A stretch of 64,000 bases of DNA from Lycocorax pyrrhopterus obiensis. Taxonomy: Eukaryota; Chordata; Aves; Passeriformes; Paradisaeidae. The stretch lies in NCBI GenBank assembly GCA_014706295.1, contig JACSVZ010000007.1, positions 35,872,633 to 35,936,632 of the forward strand. The letters are read 5' to 3'. The translations under genes were made by a program, and so were the position numbers. This document shows, one piece after another, positions 50,743 to 64,000 of the stretch. The notes under the pieces were generated by a model. That model did no database searches. It was not told where the DNA came from and was given only the letters and a program-made list of their open reading frames with translations. Each line of letters starts with the position of its first letter. Position 1 is the stretch's first letter.

Positions 50743-53700
50743 TTAAACCAGTAAAATTGCTTCCATTGCAATCAATCAGTGAGATTTTGAACCAGGGCCA
50801 TTTATGCAAATGATAAAAAACTGAGTGAGCCATTTGCAATGCATAATTTAGCTAAAAATGTTAACCTCTCCTTCTGTTCAAGGCTTATCCACAAGCAGAT
50901 CACACATTCCTTGAATTTATTTCTCTTTAGACATGCTTTCTGGGAAAAAAAAAGAAATTAATCTGGTAGTTTTATAATCACAAATATTCATGGGTATTTG
51001 GCAACATTTATTTATAGTTGCATCTGGTAGTAAGTACAGATTTATTTATTATTTGTATTTCTAATTCAAATCGTGGGGTTAAAAATATTTGCAGCTAAAA
51101 TTCTGTAGAATTTTCTTTAAAGAGAGAGTAGGACCTTTTGTCTTATTCTTAATATACTTAATATTTTCAGAACCAGATTCCAAATAGTTACTCTGTCTGA
51201 TACCTTAAAGAGCTTTCAGAAAGGGGGTTTTTCAATCTGCCTGTGCTTTAAGCCTTCCTACTTTGAGAACATATGATCATACGAACATATGATCTAATTC
51301 TGTTTAAAATGGTGTATCTGGCTGCCTTTGTGAGAGGTTATAAAGAGAGAGTTGCAAACGCATTGCTCTACATGGGCGCTTTGCAGACAGAGGAAAACTT
51401 GCCGACCGCGCACAGACCTCACTGGGAGCCCTGGGACCATGTTAGCACATTGTAAATGTTCATATCACAAAACCCCTCTCTCAGCTTTGGTTTCCAGCAG
51501 ACTGGGCAGCACAGTGGTGCAGCCTCCCGGTGCTGGGTTTGTAAGACCTGGTGAGCTTACATCTCTTCATGTCATGAAGAAAATGAAGCTTTTCTGCACA
51601 AAAGGCACCACTCATACTCCCCAGAAGCCCAGTTGCTAATACGACAGACTATGTGGTTTGGGTAACAAGATATGGGAGCATCATTTTCATCGTTTTCTTC
51701 CGTAAATGCAGGAGACAGGAAGTGCAGCCCAGTAGGTAGGATTCTGGCTTTTTAGAAGAGTAATACATTCCTATCATAATAACAACCACAGAAAATAAAA
51801 GAGAAACAACTATTCTTAGTAAATTATAAATGTATTCTGCCATAGAATGTTAGTAATTAGCTGATATTGTGATTTAGAATAAGCAATGTCTTAAATTTAG
51901 GAGAATTTTACTGCAAGAAAGAAATGTAGATATTCTAATGTTTATTGGAATGAAAATTGCACTGCTAATAAGAAAAGAGTTTATAAAAGAAATAGAAAAA
52001 CAAAATAATAGAAACACCAATTACAGCTAGAAAATTATGTAGATTTTTCTTAACATAATCAACTAAGCAACATAAGACATTGATTGGCTGTTACCCACAA
52101 GCAACAAAATATTATCATAAAAAGTTTAAAATAGAAGAAATGCAAGTACTTTTTAATCACCCATTTTAGATTGAGTTCCTGTAAGGGCAAAATGTTTCCA
52201 CTACAGCTAATTCAGCATCCGCATTCCCTGACTGGTATTCTCTTGGGTTCCAGGCTGTATCCCACCAACAAGGCTTAAATTAGTGAAAATATGAATATTC
52301 TATAATGAAAAAGATCTCAAATGAAGCATATTTTATTCTTGTTAGACTAAGCTTTTTGGATTTACTGTATTCCACTGAAATATTTTAAATCTCAAAAGCC
52401 TCTTCTATATTAATCCCAAATGGGGTTAGCCAAACAAGAGTCATTGCCTAATTATTTTATTTTATAGTAATTGATTGCTTAGTTTACCCACAGGTACACG
52501 TTTTCTTGCTGTCTTCGGTAGGAACAGGGGTGTTTCTTAGTAAATATCACACCCCCTTAATCACCAGAGGAAGGAAAAGTTTTTTTGGTTTTTTGTCACC
52601 TTTGTTCCTGAACAACAACATAGATTCTAATAGCATATGCCACAAAGCGAGAAGATTTTCGGCCTCACTTTTGGTTTTCTCACAGTTTTACATGTTTGGC
52701 TTTTTTTTAATATATGTACATGTTTTTGTATTTATTCGTCCTTCCTTCCCATAAGAAATAATCTCCATCCCTTGGGAAGGCACTGAGAATAATTTCCAGG
52801 CACTGGGAATCTAAAGTATTTTCATTTGGTAAACCATAGCAATGTGAACTGTCAGACAAACTAGTTTGCCCCTGTAAGAAGTTTACCCATGTATGATCTT
52901 ATGGATACAGGATTGCAGAGCAAAGACTGAATGGGAATAAAAAGAAATGGGGGAGAGAAGGAAGGTGTCCTGTACACAGTGGCATTTCAGGAAAAAAAGA
53001 ACCTCCATTTGACTTGAGAACTGAGTGTTAATGTATTTGGGTTTTTATATATAGGCAAATGTAAAAGATTACTTCTACTGGGGATAGGAAACTGAACAAT
53101 CTAATTCAGTCCCTGTAGTGAGACTTGTAAGAATTGAATGAATCCTGTGTTAACTTAATGATTTGATTGCCAAATGTATTAATTGGATGCCCTGTGATTT
53201 AATTCACTGCCACATTTGAGCTTCATTTTCTAATTAAAATGTCTAATTTTTTTGGATTAATAATTGACACAGGTTAGAATTTATGGCAACAGTCTTGATT
53301 TTTTCTTTATTTGTTTTATAGTTCTTTTTAAAATCTGCAAAGGTGTATACAAAAGCAGATTAAATTAGATATTAGTAACTTGCACTGACAGTCTTAAAAA
53401 CTTACTGAAAACTTACTTTTGCCTCATCAAGTAATTGATTTTCTCTCTGAATATGATAAACAGATTTCCCAGCAGAAAGATGAGAGACGAAGGGGTGCCC
53501 CTTTCTTTCCCGGGGGGAAAGAGAATGCAAGGGTTTTGCCAGGCTGTCTCTGACTCTAGGCTGCAAGTTTCTTTCCACCCATTATATGATATCACTTCCA
53601 CTTCCCGTGTAGTCTAGTGAATCTTTCAGTAAGAATACCCTGTGCATGTATGAACCTCAGCACACCGGTCATAAAGGATGTGAAAACCAAGAACTCGGCT

Positions 53701-56117
53701 CCCACAAACAGAAAAACCATGATTTTTAAAGAGTTGTAACTTGTAAATACAATAACATTTTGAATACAGTAGAAACAACCTGTAAAAACTTGTATATAAA
53801 ATAATTTGTAAATTATTTGCCTGTTGCAACTTGCATGGATATCATGTAAAAAGGAGAAATTAAATTATGCAAGCTTTCTACTTGGTTAGAATATGTTGTC
53901 AATAATCAAATAACATGAAAGTTTGATTTGGGGTTTTTCTAGAAGTTCTTATTTTTGCTGTAAAATCTTGCAGCAAGTAAAAATGTCAGAGCTAAAAACA
54001 CAGTAAAAAAATTCATGCTTGAATTGTAATTTTATTCTTTTGTGCAGAGATTGAATGTAAGGGTCCATACTTTTAGTCAGTGATGTTGACAAAACTGACA
54101 TATAAATGGAACAACTTACACCTGAGGTTCTTTGTGCTTTTGACAAGCTATAATGGAACTGTTTGCAAAGTTTTATTGAAGTTCCTACTTCGATTTATCT
54201 TTGTTAGCATAGCTACAGAAATCTGCTTTATAATATTCCTGTATAAATTAAACTAACAGAATTTGACAAGGAGAGGAAAAGACAATAGTGTATTTTATGC
54301 TTAAGTAAAAATGTTTTTGTAAGAAAATATTTATAGATTATTACTTTGATTTTTGTAACAATTAGATTGGGTTTATTTAACAATGCCTAAAACAGTGTCT
54401 ATAACTTGCAAGAATCTCTGATCAAGGATGTTGAATAATTTCCTTTCTTTCTTTTATCAAGAGGGGAATTTCCAAGCATTAGTGAACTTTAACCCAAATG
54501 CTTCTTCATAACAACTGACAGGGCAGATTATCATTCCTAAATGGGGTTTTTTTTTGCTTTTATTATATGATGCATGATCAAAAAGTGAAGAGCAGTCTAA
54601 ACTGTTTGCTAAATGAACCACTAAATTCTTACAAGATGCTAAGCACTAATTCTCAATCCACCACAATGTTTAGCTTGTGTATAAAGGCCTCCAAAGTCAA
54701 TTGAAATAAAATACTTCTGTCCTTATTTCCCACCAAAAAAGCTAACTGGAAATTATCAGGACAGAAAGTCCTACCTTGAATTTAATTATATTTTCATATC
54801 CATATTTTATATTGACTTTCCTAAGACTCCAAAAGTTCCTGTGACCTTGCAGCTAGTGACCAGCTTCAAAACTACCATAAACCAGAAAACTCACAATAAT
54901 AATGATACTAATGTATAAGTACAGCAAAAATAGCCAAAAAAAAAACTTGAAGAATTATACAAGTTTTCTAAGAAATAGTTAACTAATTGTTTCTGTTCAT
55001 TTAAAGTCTAACTATAAGAATATTTATGTACCTGCCTTTCAAAATGATGCAAACTAAATGATATAGAAAAACAAAATATCCGAAATGTGCCAGTACATTT
55101 TAAACTATAATTTCCTAAAAAACGTAGAAGGTTAAGACAACTACAATACATTGCAGAACTGAATTGAACATCTTTTCAAAGAGAGAACAACCTGAATCTG
55201 TTAACATTTCATAACTCATTACTGGCTGCTGTCCATTGCCCTGTACCACCTCCTCCCCACATTTAAACCTCTGCATTCCTGAAGAAAACGACTCATGCCT
55301 TGACTCCAGAAATTAGACTAAAATATTTAACTAACTGAAATTGGCTCACTTAAAATACATTTAATACTTAATTGTTTCACTCTTTTTGTGAAAATTGACT
55401 TCTTTATGCTTATGTGAAAATCATGCAATGGTGTGGGATATTCATCGCTTGACACCATAGTGTGGGTAAGACCTTACCTAAATGGCAAAAAGCTAAAAGA
55501 AGATGGGCAAAATATAATCAATATTCTAGAAAATCTACAACATTTTTTCAAGATAAATGTTTTAATAATTCATTTTACCCGGCCAGTGTCAAACTAGATA
55601 AAAAACACCTATGTTAAAGAAAATCAAAAAGTCTATTGTAGAAGCCAAACACTTCTAAAGCTCTATTCAAAATGTTAACTAAACATATTTGATTGTTTTG
55701 TAATACAGAAGAACAAATTATATTTCCTGCTTTGATTTTCAAGCCATTTAGCATTATTTCTCTTAGACTAAGTCTGTCTGTTGATGTTAATAAAAAGTAT
55801 GTAATAAAAGCTAAATCCTAAATCCTATCATCTTTTGTGGTTAGTTGACTGTGTGCTGAATATTTTCCCTTAAAAATTTTCTAGTTCTCTTTCTATCCAG
55901 TCTTGCCTCACAAAGTTGTGCTTTGTAAAATAAACCTCCTTCTTAAGTAAAAATACAGCACCTTTAACAGAGGAAGCTGCAGCATTTAAGAGGGAATAGA
56001 AAGAGGAAGATGTCCTTTTATACAAAACTTCTAAATTCAGAGGTGTTCATCTGAGTTTGGGTGAGACAATTCCATTCTTTTATTTTTTTGATTTTTTAAA
56101 AATAAATTAAGATTTTT

Positions 56118-56137
56118 AAACTATTTTTAAATAGTTT
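56118..56137. repeat. Perfect 9-bp inverted repeat
   Basis: AAACTATTT, a two-base TT loop, then AAATAGTTT. In such AT-rich sequence this may be chance. Confidence 0.75.
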
Positions 56138-59100
56138 TAGATAAATTAAAATGAAAATACAGAAGCCCGAAAACAAGGCAAAAATTTCAGGAAAAGTTCA
56201 TAAACACAAAACCACAACAAAAATGGTATTAAAAATATTTCAGAATTTCTCCACAGTCATTCTAGTCCTGCAGACAGTTTTGGCCGCATCACTGCTAGCA
56301 AAAAGAAGGATTTTAAGAATATAAACACAGATCTTTATCCCTTTGTCATACTTTAAATATATCAGAAGCAAAAATACATTTTTCTTCTCCACCCTGTGAT
56401 TTCCACAATAGTTACTGTTTTAAAAAATGGATTGATGTGAATTCATTACTGGAAAAGATTTTGGAAAAAGTACTAAAAATTCCCTGTACCTCGCTCTCCC
56501 TTACTGTTGATACAGACCTGTCAGGTGTTGAAACAATCCTGGTTACTGGAAACTCAGTTCTTTTGTAGGCAAAGGGAATTTTCCACAAGCTTTGACAAGT
56601 CCAAAATTCCACCTTATAAATGAAATCAAACATTTATGAAAGCCTTTAGAAATTTCAACTCTTTCTCATGCTTTTGGGATCCTGAAAATGCCAGAATGTT
56701 CACAGCAGGAATTCAACTCTCTTTATTAGAAAGAATTTGAATCTGTTTACTTTTACAAAATGCCAGATATACCTGAATTTTCTTTTAGTTGTGTGCTTCT
56801 TCTGATTGCTATTGTGTCCTGTTGTGTTATGCTTTTCTTCAGAAGACACTTACTAGTGAATAACTTTAGTATTTGAATATCAGCTTGACATGAGCTTTTT
56901 ATTTCAAGATGCACTTTCTATAAAATTTATAAGTGTGTTCATCAAGACAGCAGTGCTCCATTGCAGGGGATCACTCATTATTATGTGCTCAAAATAATGT
57001 ATAAAAGATTTATCTGAGGGTTGATACATCCAGTTGGGAGTCTGGAGAAACCAAAATTCTCCTGCTGTGCGACACAGAGCAGGGCAACTTAGACACTGTT
57101 TGTGATCTGAAATGGGTTGCTGTGCTGGTTGTCCACCCAGCTTGCCTGAATTTTTTGAATGATTGTACTCCTATGGGTGCATTTCCTACCGTCACACATG
57201 CTGCAGAGGCAGGAAAAAGTGCTTCAGATTTGTTACAGTGATAAGCCTGGTACTTTAAATTGGTACAGTTTCTCATACCACTTTTCCCCCCCTTACTACT
57301 CCAATCTATTTCAGACTGCAGCAATGACTACACTAACTAGTCCTCAACGTTTGTTCACAATCATAAGCAGATATGAAAATTATTTAAAATTATTTTCAGG
57401 TTTCCCTCGGTGTCTGTATCAAATGATTCCTAACACATTCCAAATGTGTATCTCCTCTTCAAATACTTCAGTTCAATAAAATGCAATGTAGTATAAAGCA
57501 GGAATTTTTTTAACTATATTTGTTACTGACACCAAAATTATGCTTCTAAAGATGATACACATCATCTAGCCTATGCATCATTTTTAAAATTATGATTTTC
57601 TGTTTCAACTCTGTGCAAATTGTCTATTATTATGCAAGAAAACTTAGATCCAACTCAGGGAGAGTGAGTTGGGTTTCTTCTACTTGCTTCATCAAAAATA
57701 GGATTTTCATTCATTGTACTTTTTTGATAAATCCAGATAGAGTTTTGAAAAGCTCTCTTACAACACAATAATTCTTTATATTTAAAGATCACTTAGAAAT
57801 GGTTTTTTTTATACATATATAATTAGAATTTTGCTTTTAAGTGCAATACTTGTTAATTAATTAAATATAGGTTTTTATAGGTTAATTGTTCAAAGTTAAA
57901 TTTCATTTTTAGGAAAATTGTCTCTGTGGCAATTGGTGTCACTAATAACAAACCAAAAAGCACAAAAAACTTTGAGCAAAATGTTCCTAGTTTTCATCTA
58001 AAGTAAGGTTCATGTCCAGAATGTTTCTGTAGCTATTACCCTGAGTTATTTAAGATATAGGCCACTGAATTTGTAAGTTATTATTTAACAAACTGCTACT
58101 TAAAGCTTTTTCTTCCCCCTTACCAAGAGCAATGCTGAATCTTTTTCTTTCATTATTATTAATTTTTATAGCATTTTAGCTAACTAATCAAATTACAGCA
58201 GAACACCACCCTCAACTTTATCAAGACAGTAGGGAATCTAGTCTGATTGAGCAGAGATTTATCCTTTGAACCCTGTGATTCCTATTATGTTATTTTCCTT
58301 GGCATTAGGCAAAAGGTGCCTCTCAGTAAGATTAATTCAAGAAGTTGGGAATTGAATATTTGGCAGTATTCTATTTCAGTTTACATTCACTGATATAAGT
58401 CATTGTGCTAGAGATATTACTTTCATATTCTCCAAAATCTTTGGCTAGATTATCATCACCTTTATTAATACTGGAAGCTAAATTTTAACATTTTTTAATG
58501 GGGTGCATGAAAGATTAAAGATAATTTTCAGGATAACTGTTCTTGTCTGAAGCACTAAAACTTCAACAAAAATTGAGTATCATATTTTACAGGGAAAATC
58601 CTATTCTAGCTCTCTTTTTCAGCACTTTACTTGAAGTTCTCATTAACCTTAACAGTGCCATCAGACAACTTTTTGATTGGACGAAATATTCTTCTAACAG
58701 AAAATGCTAGATTTGGATATGATGAATCCCATGAGTAGTGTTAGCAGGTTCAAAAAGTCTGACAGAACTAATACATCAACAGATTCTATACAGCAGAGAG
58801 TGCCTGATTGGCATACAAAATACAGGGAGACCTTTCTCAACATTATATCCTCTCCCAACATCTTCTGTTACATTAACATTTTCTTTTCTCTCTCCAAAAA
58901 TAGTTCAAGAGCCCTGCATAAACCCACTGTAAATCCAGAATGTATCAAAATTCCGGAGAAAAATTCTGTCAAAATTGAGCTTTTGTTTTGAGTGCAGATA
59001 TCTGTGATGTCAAGCAGACACCTTGAAGGGTACTAGGCTAGGAAGTTTTCATAATTTTATCTGCTAAACTGTGGACCAGTATCTAGAGGATGAGGTACTT

Positions 59101-62100
59101 TTTGATTTTGGTTGGTGTTCTTTTCCTTTGGGAAGTTTTTTCCCTGTATATTGGCTGTTTCTTATGTGGCTATTCAGAGACAGCAGAGGTGTGGTATGCC
59201 CTTCCGTTACATGGTGACTATACACTGAATTTTTTGTGATAATTCTGAAGTGAAAGCCACCTTCAACACAGAATAAGCTCATACAGAAACAAGGAAATTA
59301 CTTTATTCGTGGTCATAGCTGAAGTGGAATGACAGTAGAAAAGTCAAAGTTGAGCACTAGGGAAGCAGAAATACAGCAGTCTCCTAACTGTTCAGAAATG
59401 ATGAAGGCAATTTAAAAAGAAAAAACACGTGGCAGACTGCAATGTGAACTGCACTATAACTTCAGTTTAGAAGCTTGAATTAGGAAGACGAACTTAGGAG
59501 GCTGGATCATAGCTGAAATTACTCTTATTTCCTGGAGAGGGGGAAAAAAAAAGGGGGGATATCATTAAGAATTAAAATCCCTCATTTGGATGTCATAGAA
59601 CATAATTAAGAATTTATGTTTAGTGATGCATCAGTGGAGAATGACATTATTTTTTATCAAGGTGTAGAGTCCAAATAACTGACCATACTGAGGCATGTTG
59701 TATTAAAGACACATTTTCTCACTTGAAATTCAAAGGGTTTTTCCACATAGATTTTCAGTGGTTAACTGACATGCAGGGGTTAGGTCTGCATTGTCTCTTA
59801 AGTGACACTGAAACTGGTTTCAGGCTTTTTTTTTAAATCCGACAGTGAGAATTATAATTCCACTGCAATTTCTACAGATATTCTGTTTCAGTCAAAATAA
59901 TTTTTAAGACTGAAAAAATATTTAAAAGCAAACATCAGAAATAAAGATTTTTTTTTCAAATGTAGATCATCCATATTCTTGTGAGAGGAGTGATGAAAAA
60001 TAAAAAAGTTAACCTAATTATACTTTTCTCATAAATTACCAGTGAAGAAAATCTTCCTAAGGGAAGAAAATAATAAAACATGCAGTTAGTTTTCAAGTTA
60101 GCTTTTATTTCTATTTTTCTTCAATTATCTACATCATGTCCTGTTTACGACAATGGCACTTAAAGCTAAACAAGGGCTATTTTCTACAGTTTTTCTGCCA
60201 CAGCAACCGAGTAGCATAAATATCCCTTCTGATTAATTTGGTGTTTTGCATATGTATATAAAAGGTTGCTACAATTTTGCCAAATATCAGCATATTGAGT
60301 ATTAGGAATACTTCCTTTTTAAGTTATTTTTCATCCTGAATTTGTCTTAATTGGCTGAATGCTCACCTGTTACACAACTGCAAACAGTAGAAATCAAGAT
60401 GGCAGAGACAGTGGCTGTGACTGTTTATAATCTGATAGTGTGGAAAACAGTGCATGGATTGTTACTTAAGTCTTTATTATACCTTTATTGAAAGGAAATA
60501 ACAAGGTTTGGGCCACTCAAACAGAGATAACAACTGTAAAATTTACAAGATGTTTTATGAAGAGTTTATTTCTAAACATTTTTCCCTGCTAACTTTGCCT
60601 ATCATTCTATTGCAAAGATTTCAGCTGTGACCTCCTTTATTTTGTTAGAGATCAAAAATCATGTACATGAATGTATTCAGGTGCAAAAGAGTTGTGAAAT
60701 TTAATTAGGTCCAATTGGTTTAAAAATGGGATACAGAAATGAACGTGATAATGACTGCCATAAGCAAACTTTCCTTTTATACTTTAAAGCACAGCTTCTC
60801 TATTCTGTCCCCTTCTCTATAACTTTATTTGATTAAGTAGTTCTATTCTGATCTTATACTAAAAATAACGAACAATTGAAATTCAGTCCGTGTTAGTGTG
60901 AGGGGCTTTCAGTCTGCCATGGGGCAAATTCCTCTCAGTGTCAAGGGCATAAGTAAAGGCAGAGAACGAGCTCATTTCATGTTCCAGTTCCATGAAAAAA
61001 TCAAAGTTGTTCAGTAGTTAATATCTTTCCTACCCAAATATCCTATTAATTAAAGAGCTGTGCTCTACTCTTTTCCTTCAGGACCCCAAACCTCATAAAT
61101 TTTGGTTCTTTGGGTTCAAAGTGATCTCAAATTCATTTCTCCCTAATCGGTTAGCTCATTAAGAAACTTTAACCACCTTATGTAACAGCTTTTATGTTAA
61201 ATAAATTATAATAAGGAATCAATAGTAAAGCCAGCCTGATCAGGCAGAGGATCAAAGCTTTACACACAGATTATTGGCTGTATGTCCTTGGAGTGTGATC
61301 TCTATGAAATTATGGGCAGATGCTTAATAGTCTACAAAGTAATTTTTATATTACAAGTACACAGATACATGGCCAGTTTCCTGTGCCTATGGGTTTTCAA
61401 ACAGCTGCAAGAACTGGTAAAAACTCAAATATGTACAGGTAAAAACTCAAAACACTTCAAGTTACTTAAATCCTATTTTTTGGATGTTCAAATTTTTATG
61501 AATTTGTAAACAATAGGATAAACAAAACATTTCTAAACTTTTTTTTCTTAAATAGCTGTCTTTTTCAGTGTTGCATAATTTTCACATAGTAATTCCTTCA
61601 TCATTTACATTCTCTAACATGTGATTAAGTAATACCAAGTTTCTAATTTTCCAGCAGCACATAAAATAAGGTTTCTTTTCTGGGAAATCAGGCAATGTTC
61701 ATATTGGTTTTAATATTTAATGTATGGTACAAATGTGCCGATTCACCACTTCTTGTATGCAAGCAGTGGGAAAAAAAACAGTAGGAAAAAAGTTAAGGTT
61801 CATTTTTAAGAAAAAAATGTTACCCAGAAAACAAACAATTCTTGCTTAAAGTTCTACTTTTCTCTGGAGTGCAGCTTTCTAAAGTGCATTGGGGGATACA
61901 GCTTTTATTATCTTACTGATTTGCAGGTAGTATCTGCTTTGTGCACAAGTGGAAGGAGAGCTTATTCTAACTGCCAGCTTCACTCAACTTGCGACCTAAA
62001 AGTGAAGGAGGCGAGGTTTGGTTTGGTCTGGTTTGACTTTATTTTGCTTGGATTTTTTAATCAGGTCTCACCAGTAATAAAGTTCCTGTGACTGAAACTT

Positions 62101-62559
62101 TTCTTCTAAATTGGTTGATGACACGGGAGACAAAATAGAATAAATATTCTTTTCTTCCATAGTCTTCTTTACAGCAAATAAATCTGTTGAAAGCTTTCTT
62201 AATAAAAACAACAGATTCTGAATGCTTAGGGGTAAGTATCTTCAGAGGGGAACTGACCCTAGAGGGTTACAAGAAATGTTCAACCCTCACAACTCCCAGC
62301 CTTAGTCACCTTTGCTTCCTTGCAGCACTTGATATTATTTCTCTCTGTTCTCAAAATGAGAAAATAGCTCATGGGAATTGTTTCTTTGCTGTACCCAAGT
62401 AATCAAGCTTCAGAAACAAATGAATACAACACAACAAGTGGAAACAGAACAGCTCACTTTTTCAGTAGGTTTATATTTTATTGTCACAGCAAATCTGCGT
62501 CTCATCACCTGCTATTTTCAATCATCTGGTGGAGAAAGGGCACTTCCTGTTCAAGCTTT

Positions 62560-62597
62560 CTGGTATACACAGGGACTGGAGCTGGTATACACAGGGA
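62560..62597. repeat. Two-copy tandem repeat, period 22
   Basis: CTGGTATACACAGGGA occurs at 62560-62575 and again from 62582. This is a recent-looking short duplication, because the repeated words are identical. Confidence 0.8.
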
Positions 62598-64000
62598 ACT
62601 GATACTCAGATTTCCATCTGTTATAAAAACTTCCTTAATAATGGTTATAATTTTCATTTGGAGTCCAAGTGTTTTCCATTTTTGAATGCTTCAAACTCAT
62701 ATTCTAATATGAACATGTTTAATAATTTTTTCATGTGGTTCCAAAATTAGCAGTTTCAACTTTAGAATGAGAAGATTAAGTACTGTTCTCTTAACTGGGC
62801 ACTGTGGTTAGTCATCACGATTTTTATGTCCTGAACCTTCTGCATTTCCCTAAGTTGTTGGTTCACTCTATAGTTACTGAGCACTGAAAGTTATGTTTAA
62901 AGATCTCTGCTGTTCAGAACCACTTTCCAAAGACTGTTCTTTACCCAAATATATACAGAAAGCCTTTGCTGCATGCATGACGCCAGGAAGTCAGGCAAGA
63001 GATTTTCAAACACCATGATAAAGATGAGGCTGTTTCCAAGTGTCTAATCTACCATGTCCAGATCAGTGCTATTCAACTTCTAAATAATCATCTATGCCAT
63101 AATAATAGTCAGCCTCGAAAATGATCTGCAATCTTAATTAAACTGTTGTGAAGTCAGTTCACAATAATGAATTAATTATCTGTGGTAGTGTCCCTATATT
63201 TCAGAGAAAAAGACCCACTTCACAATTGGCATGGGTTCAGCAGAAGTACAGAGATGGTTATCGTGGCTGAGTTGACAGCCAGATAGTTTTTAATGCTGCA
63301 TGTACCCAGTCAGGGCCAGTTGCTGCTGCTCTAAATCCAAGGCTTTTATTCTCTCTTCCCTTACAGAGTTGTCCTACTCGGTGCTTTATCAGCCCGTCAC
63401 CCAACAAGAAGTATGGCCTTGCTCTGGTGTGTAGTCTGAGCTCTCTCTCATGTTTTTAGTTCTATTCCAGGATACATTGGGCTCTCTCTTTCATCCAGAT
63501 GGTTTGGGTTAAAAAGTGTCCCACTGATCATTAGGAATCACATGCCCAGTCTTCATTTTACGCTTTTCAGTTTTCTTGCCTTGGTGACTTGATTTTTTTG
63601 TGAGGTACTGTATTCTTTTATTTACTTCAAGCCTTCTACCATTTAATTATCTCTTTTGCTCTTATACCACAAACCTGGAGGGGAAATTTCTTTGTTTAAT
63701 TTTTTCATATATGTCTATTTGATCATTCATTATTTCATATACATTTCTGGTTTCCATTTTTCCTTTCAGAAAAAAAATTGCAGTCTTTTCACATTCCTGT
63801 TAGTTCTTAAATGCCCTTAAACTTTCTGATTTTGTCTGAATTGTCTGTATTTCTCCCTTTATTTATTTGTTCCAGTGGTTAGCAAATTTACTTTGCACTT
63901 AACAAATTATTTACAAGTATTTGGCCTGCTTTATGTTCCCAACTGTAAAGTTTTTTCACTTTTTTTAATACACCAAGCAGATTATTTTTCTGAAACTGCA

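Larger units (their letters stand above)
45833..64000. other. AT-rich gene-free stretch to window end
   Basis: Eighteen kilobases hold no gene that I can support. The longest frames (57010-57324 minus, 57159-57479 plus, 62371-62685 plus) overlap others and show no domain. Simple sequence: T/G-rich run at 46497-46562, A run at 48258-48271, 23-A run at 50712, GGTTT-like run at 62014-62035, a 22-bp tandem duplication at 62560-62597. A CpG-containing, higher-GC stretch at 51340-51620 has no recognisable product. Possible conserved non-coding stretches are at 50750-50940 and 53130-53300. Confidence 0.6.

Noticed and set aside
57010..57479. Overlapping frames of 104 and 106 codons on opposite strands
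   Set aside because: Neither shows a domain, and overlap on both strands argues for chance.
61240..61310. Possible MIR-type SINE
   Set aside because: The core words of MIR are not present beyond a few bases; no support.
1..64000. CRISPR arrays, bacterial operons, endogenous DNA-virus genes
   Set aside because: No spaced direct repeats, no bacterial gene structure, and no viral protein signature in any frame that I could recognise.

Overview
The window looks like nuclear DNA from a bird, probably a songbird. It is AT-rich, intron- or desert-like sequence. Its recognisable repeats are CR1 LINE fragments, most of them 5'-truncated. They carry the avian CR1 3' end (short imperfect copies of ATTCTATG or ATTCTGTG) and the conserved C-terminus of CR1 ORF2. 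There are also two solo LTRs with exact 5-bp target-site duplications. The songbird assignment rests on my memory that the LTR at 44227-44803 resembles an LTR family common in passerines. It is an inference and was not searched.

I found no host protein-coding gene, tRNA, rRNA or CRISPR array that I can support. The longest open frames (145 aa or less) look like chance frames, microsatellite translations or CR1 ORF2 remnants. The window is therefore best read as a gene desert or the inside of a very long intron.

Layout: 1-7684 is unannotated AT-rich sequence with one GC-rich patch near 415-595. A minus-strand CR1 lies at 7685-7960. Featureless sequence follows to 19004, with a poly-T run at 15178 and an AAAT repeat at 17857. 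An older minus-strand CR1 lies at 19005-19316, and 140 bp further on is a short stretch resembling the 5' end of U4 snRNA. A 211-bp CTTT-type pyrimidine tract occupies 21050-21260. A probable ancient CR1/L3-type remnant lies near 25660-25880, next to a clear minus-strand CR1 at 26053-26560. A plus-strand CR1 lies at 30975-31241.

From 31242 to 42784 the sequence is almost free of recognisable repeats. It holds a homeodomain-site-rich stretch (35180-35530) and one weak exon-like frame (38125-38397). A transposon cluster occupies 42790-45832: a 402-bp solo LTR, a 577-bp solo LTR, and a CR1 copy in which the endonuclease region is joined in frame to the ORF2 C-terminus with the reverse transcriptase missing. 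From 45833 to the end there is only AT-rich sequence with simple repeats and a few stretches that could be conserved non-coding elements.

No new multi-gene system is visible. The observations most worth checking are the internally deleted CR1, the two clean solo LTRs, the U4-like fragment and the candidate regulatory stretches.
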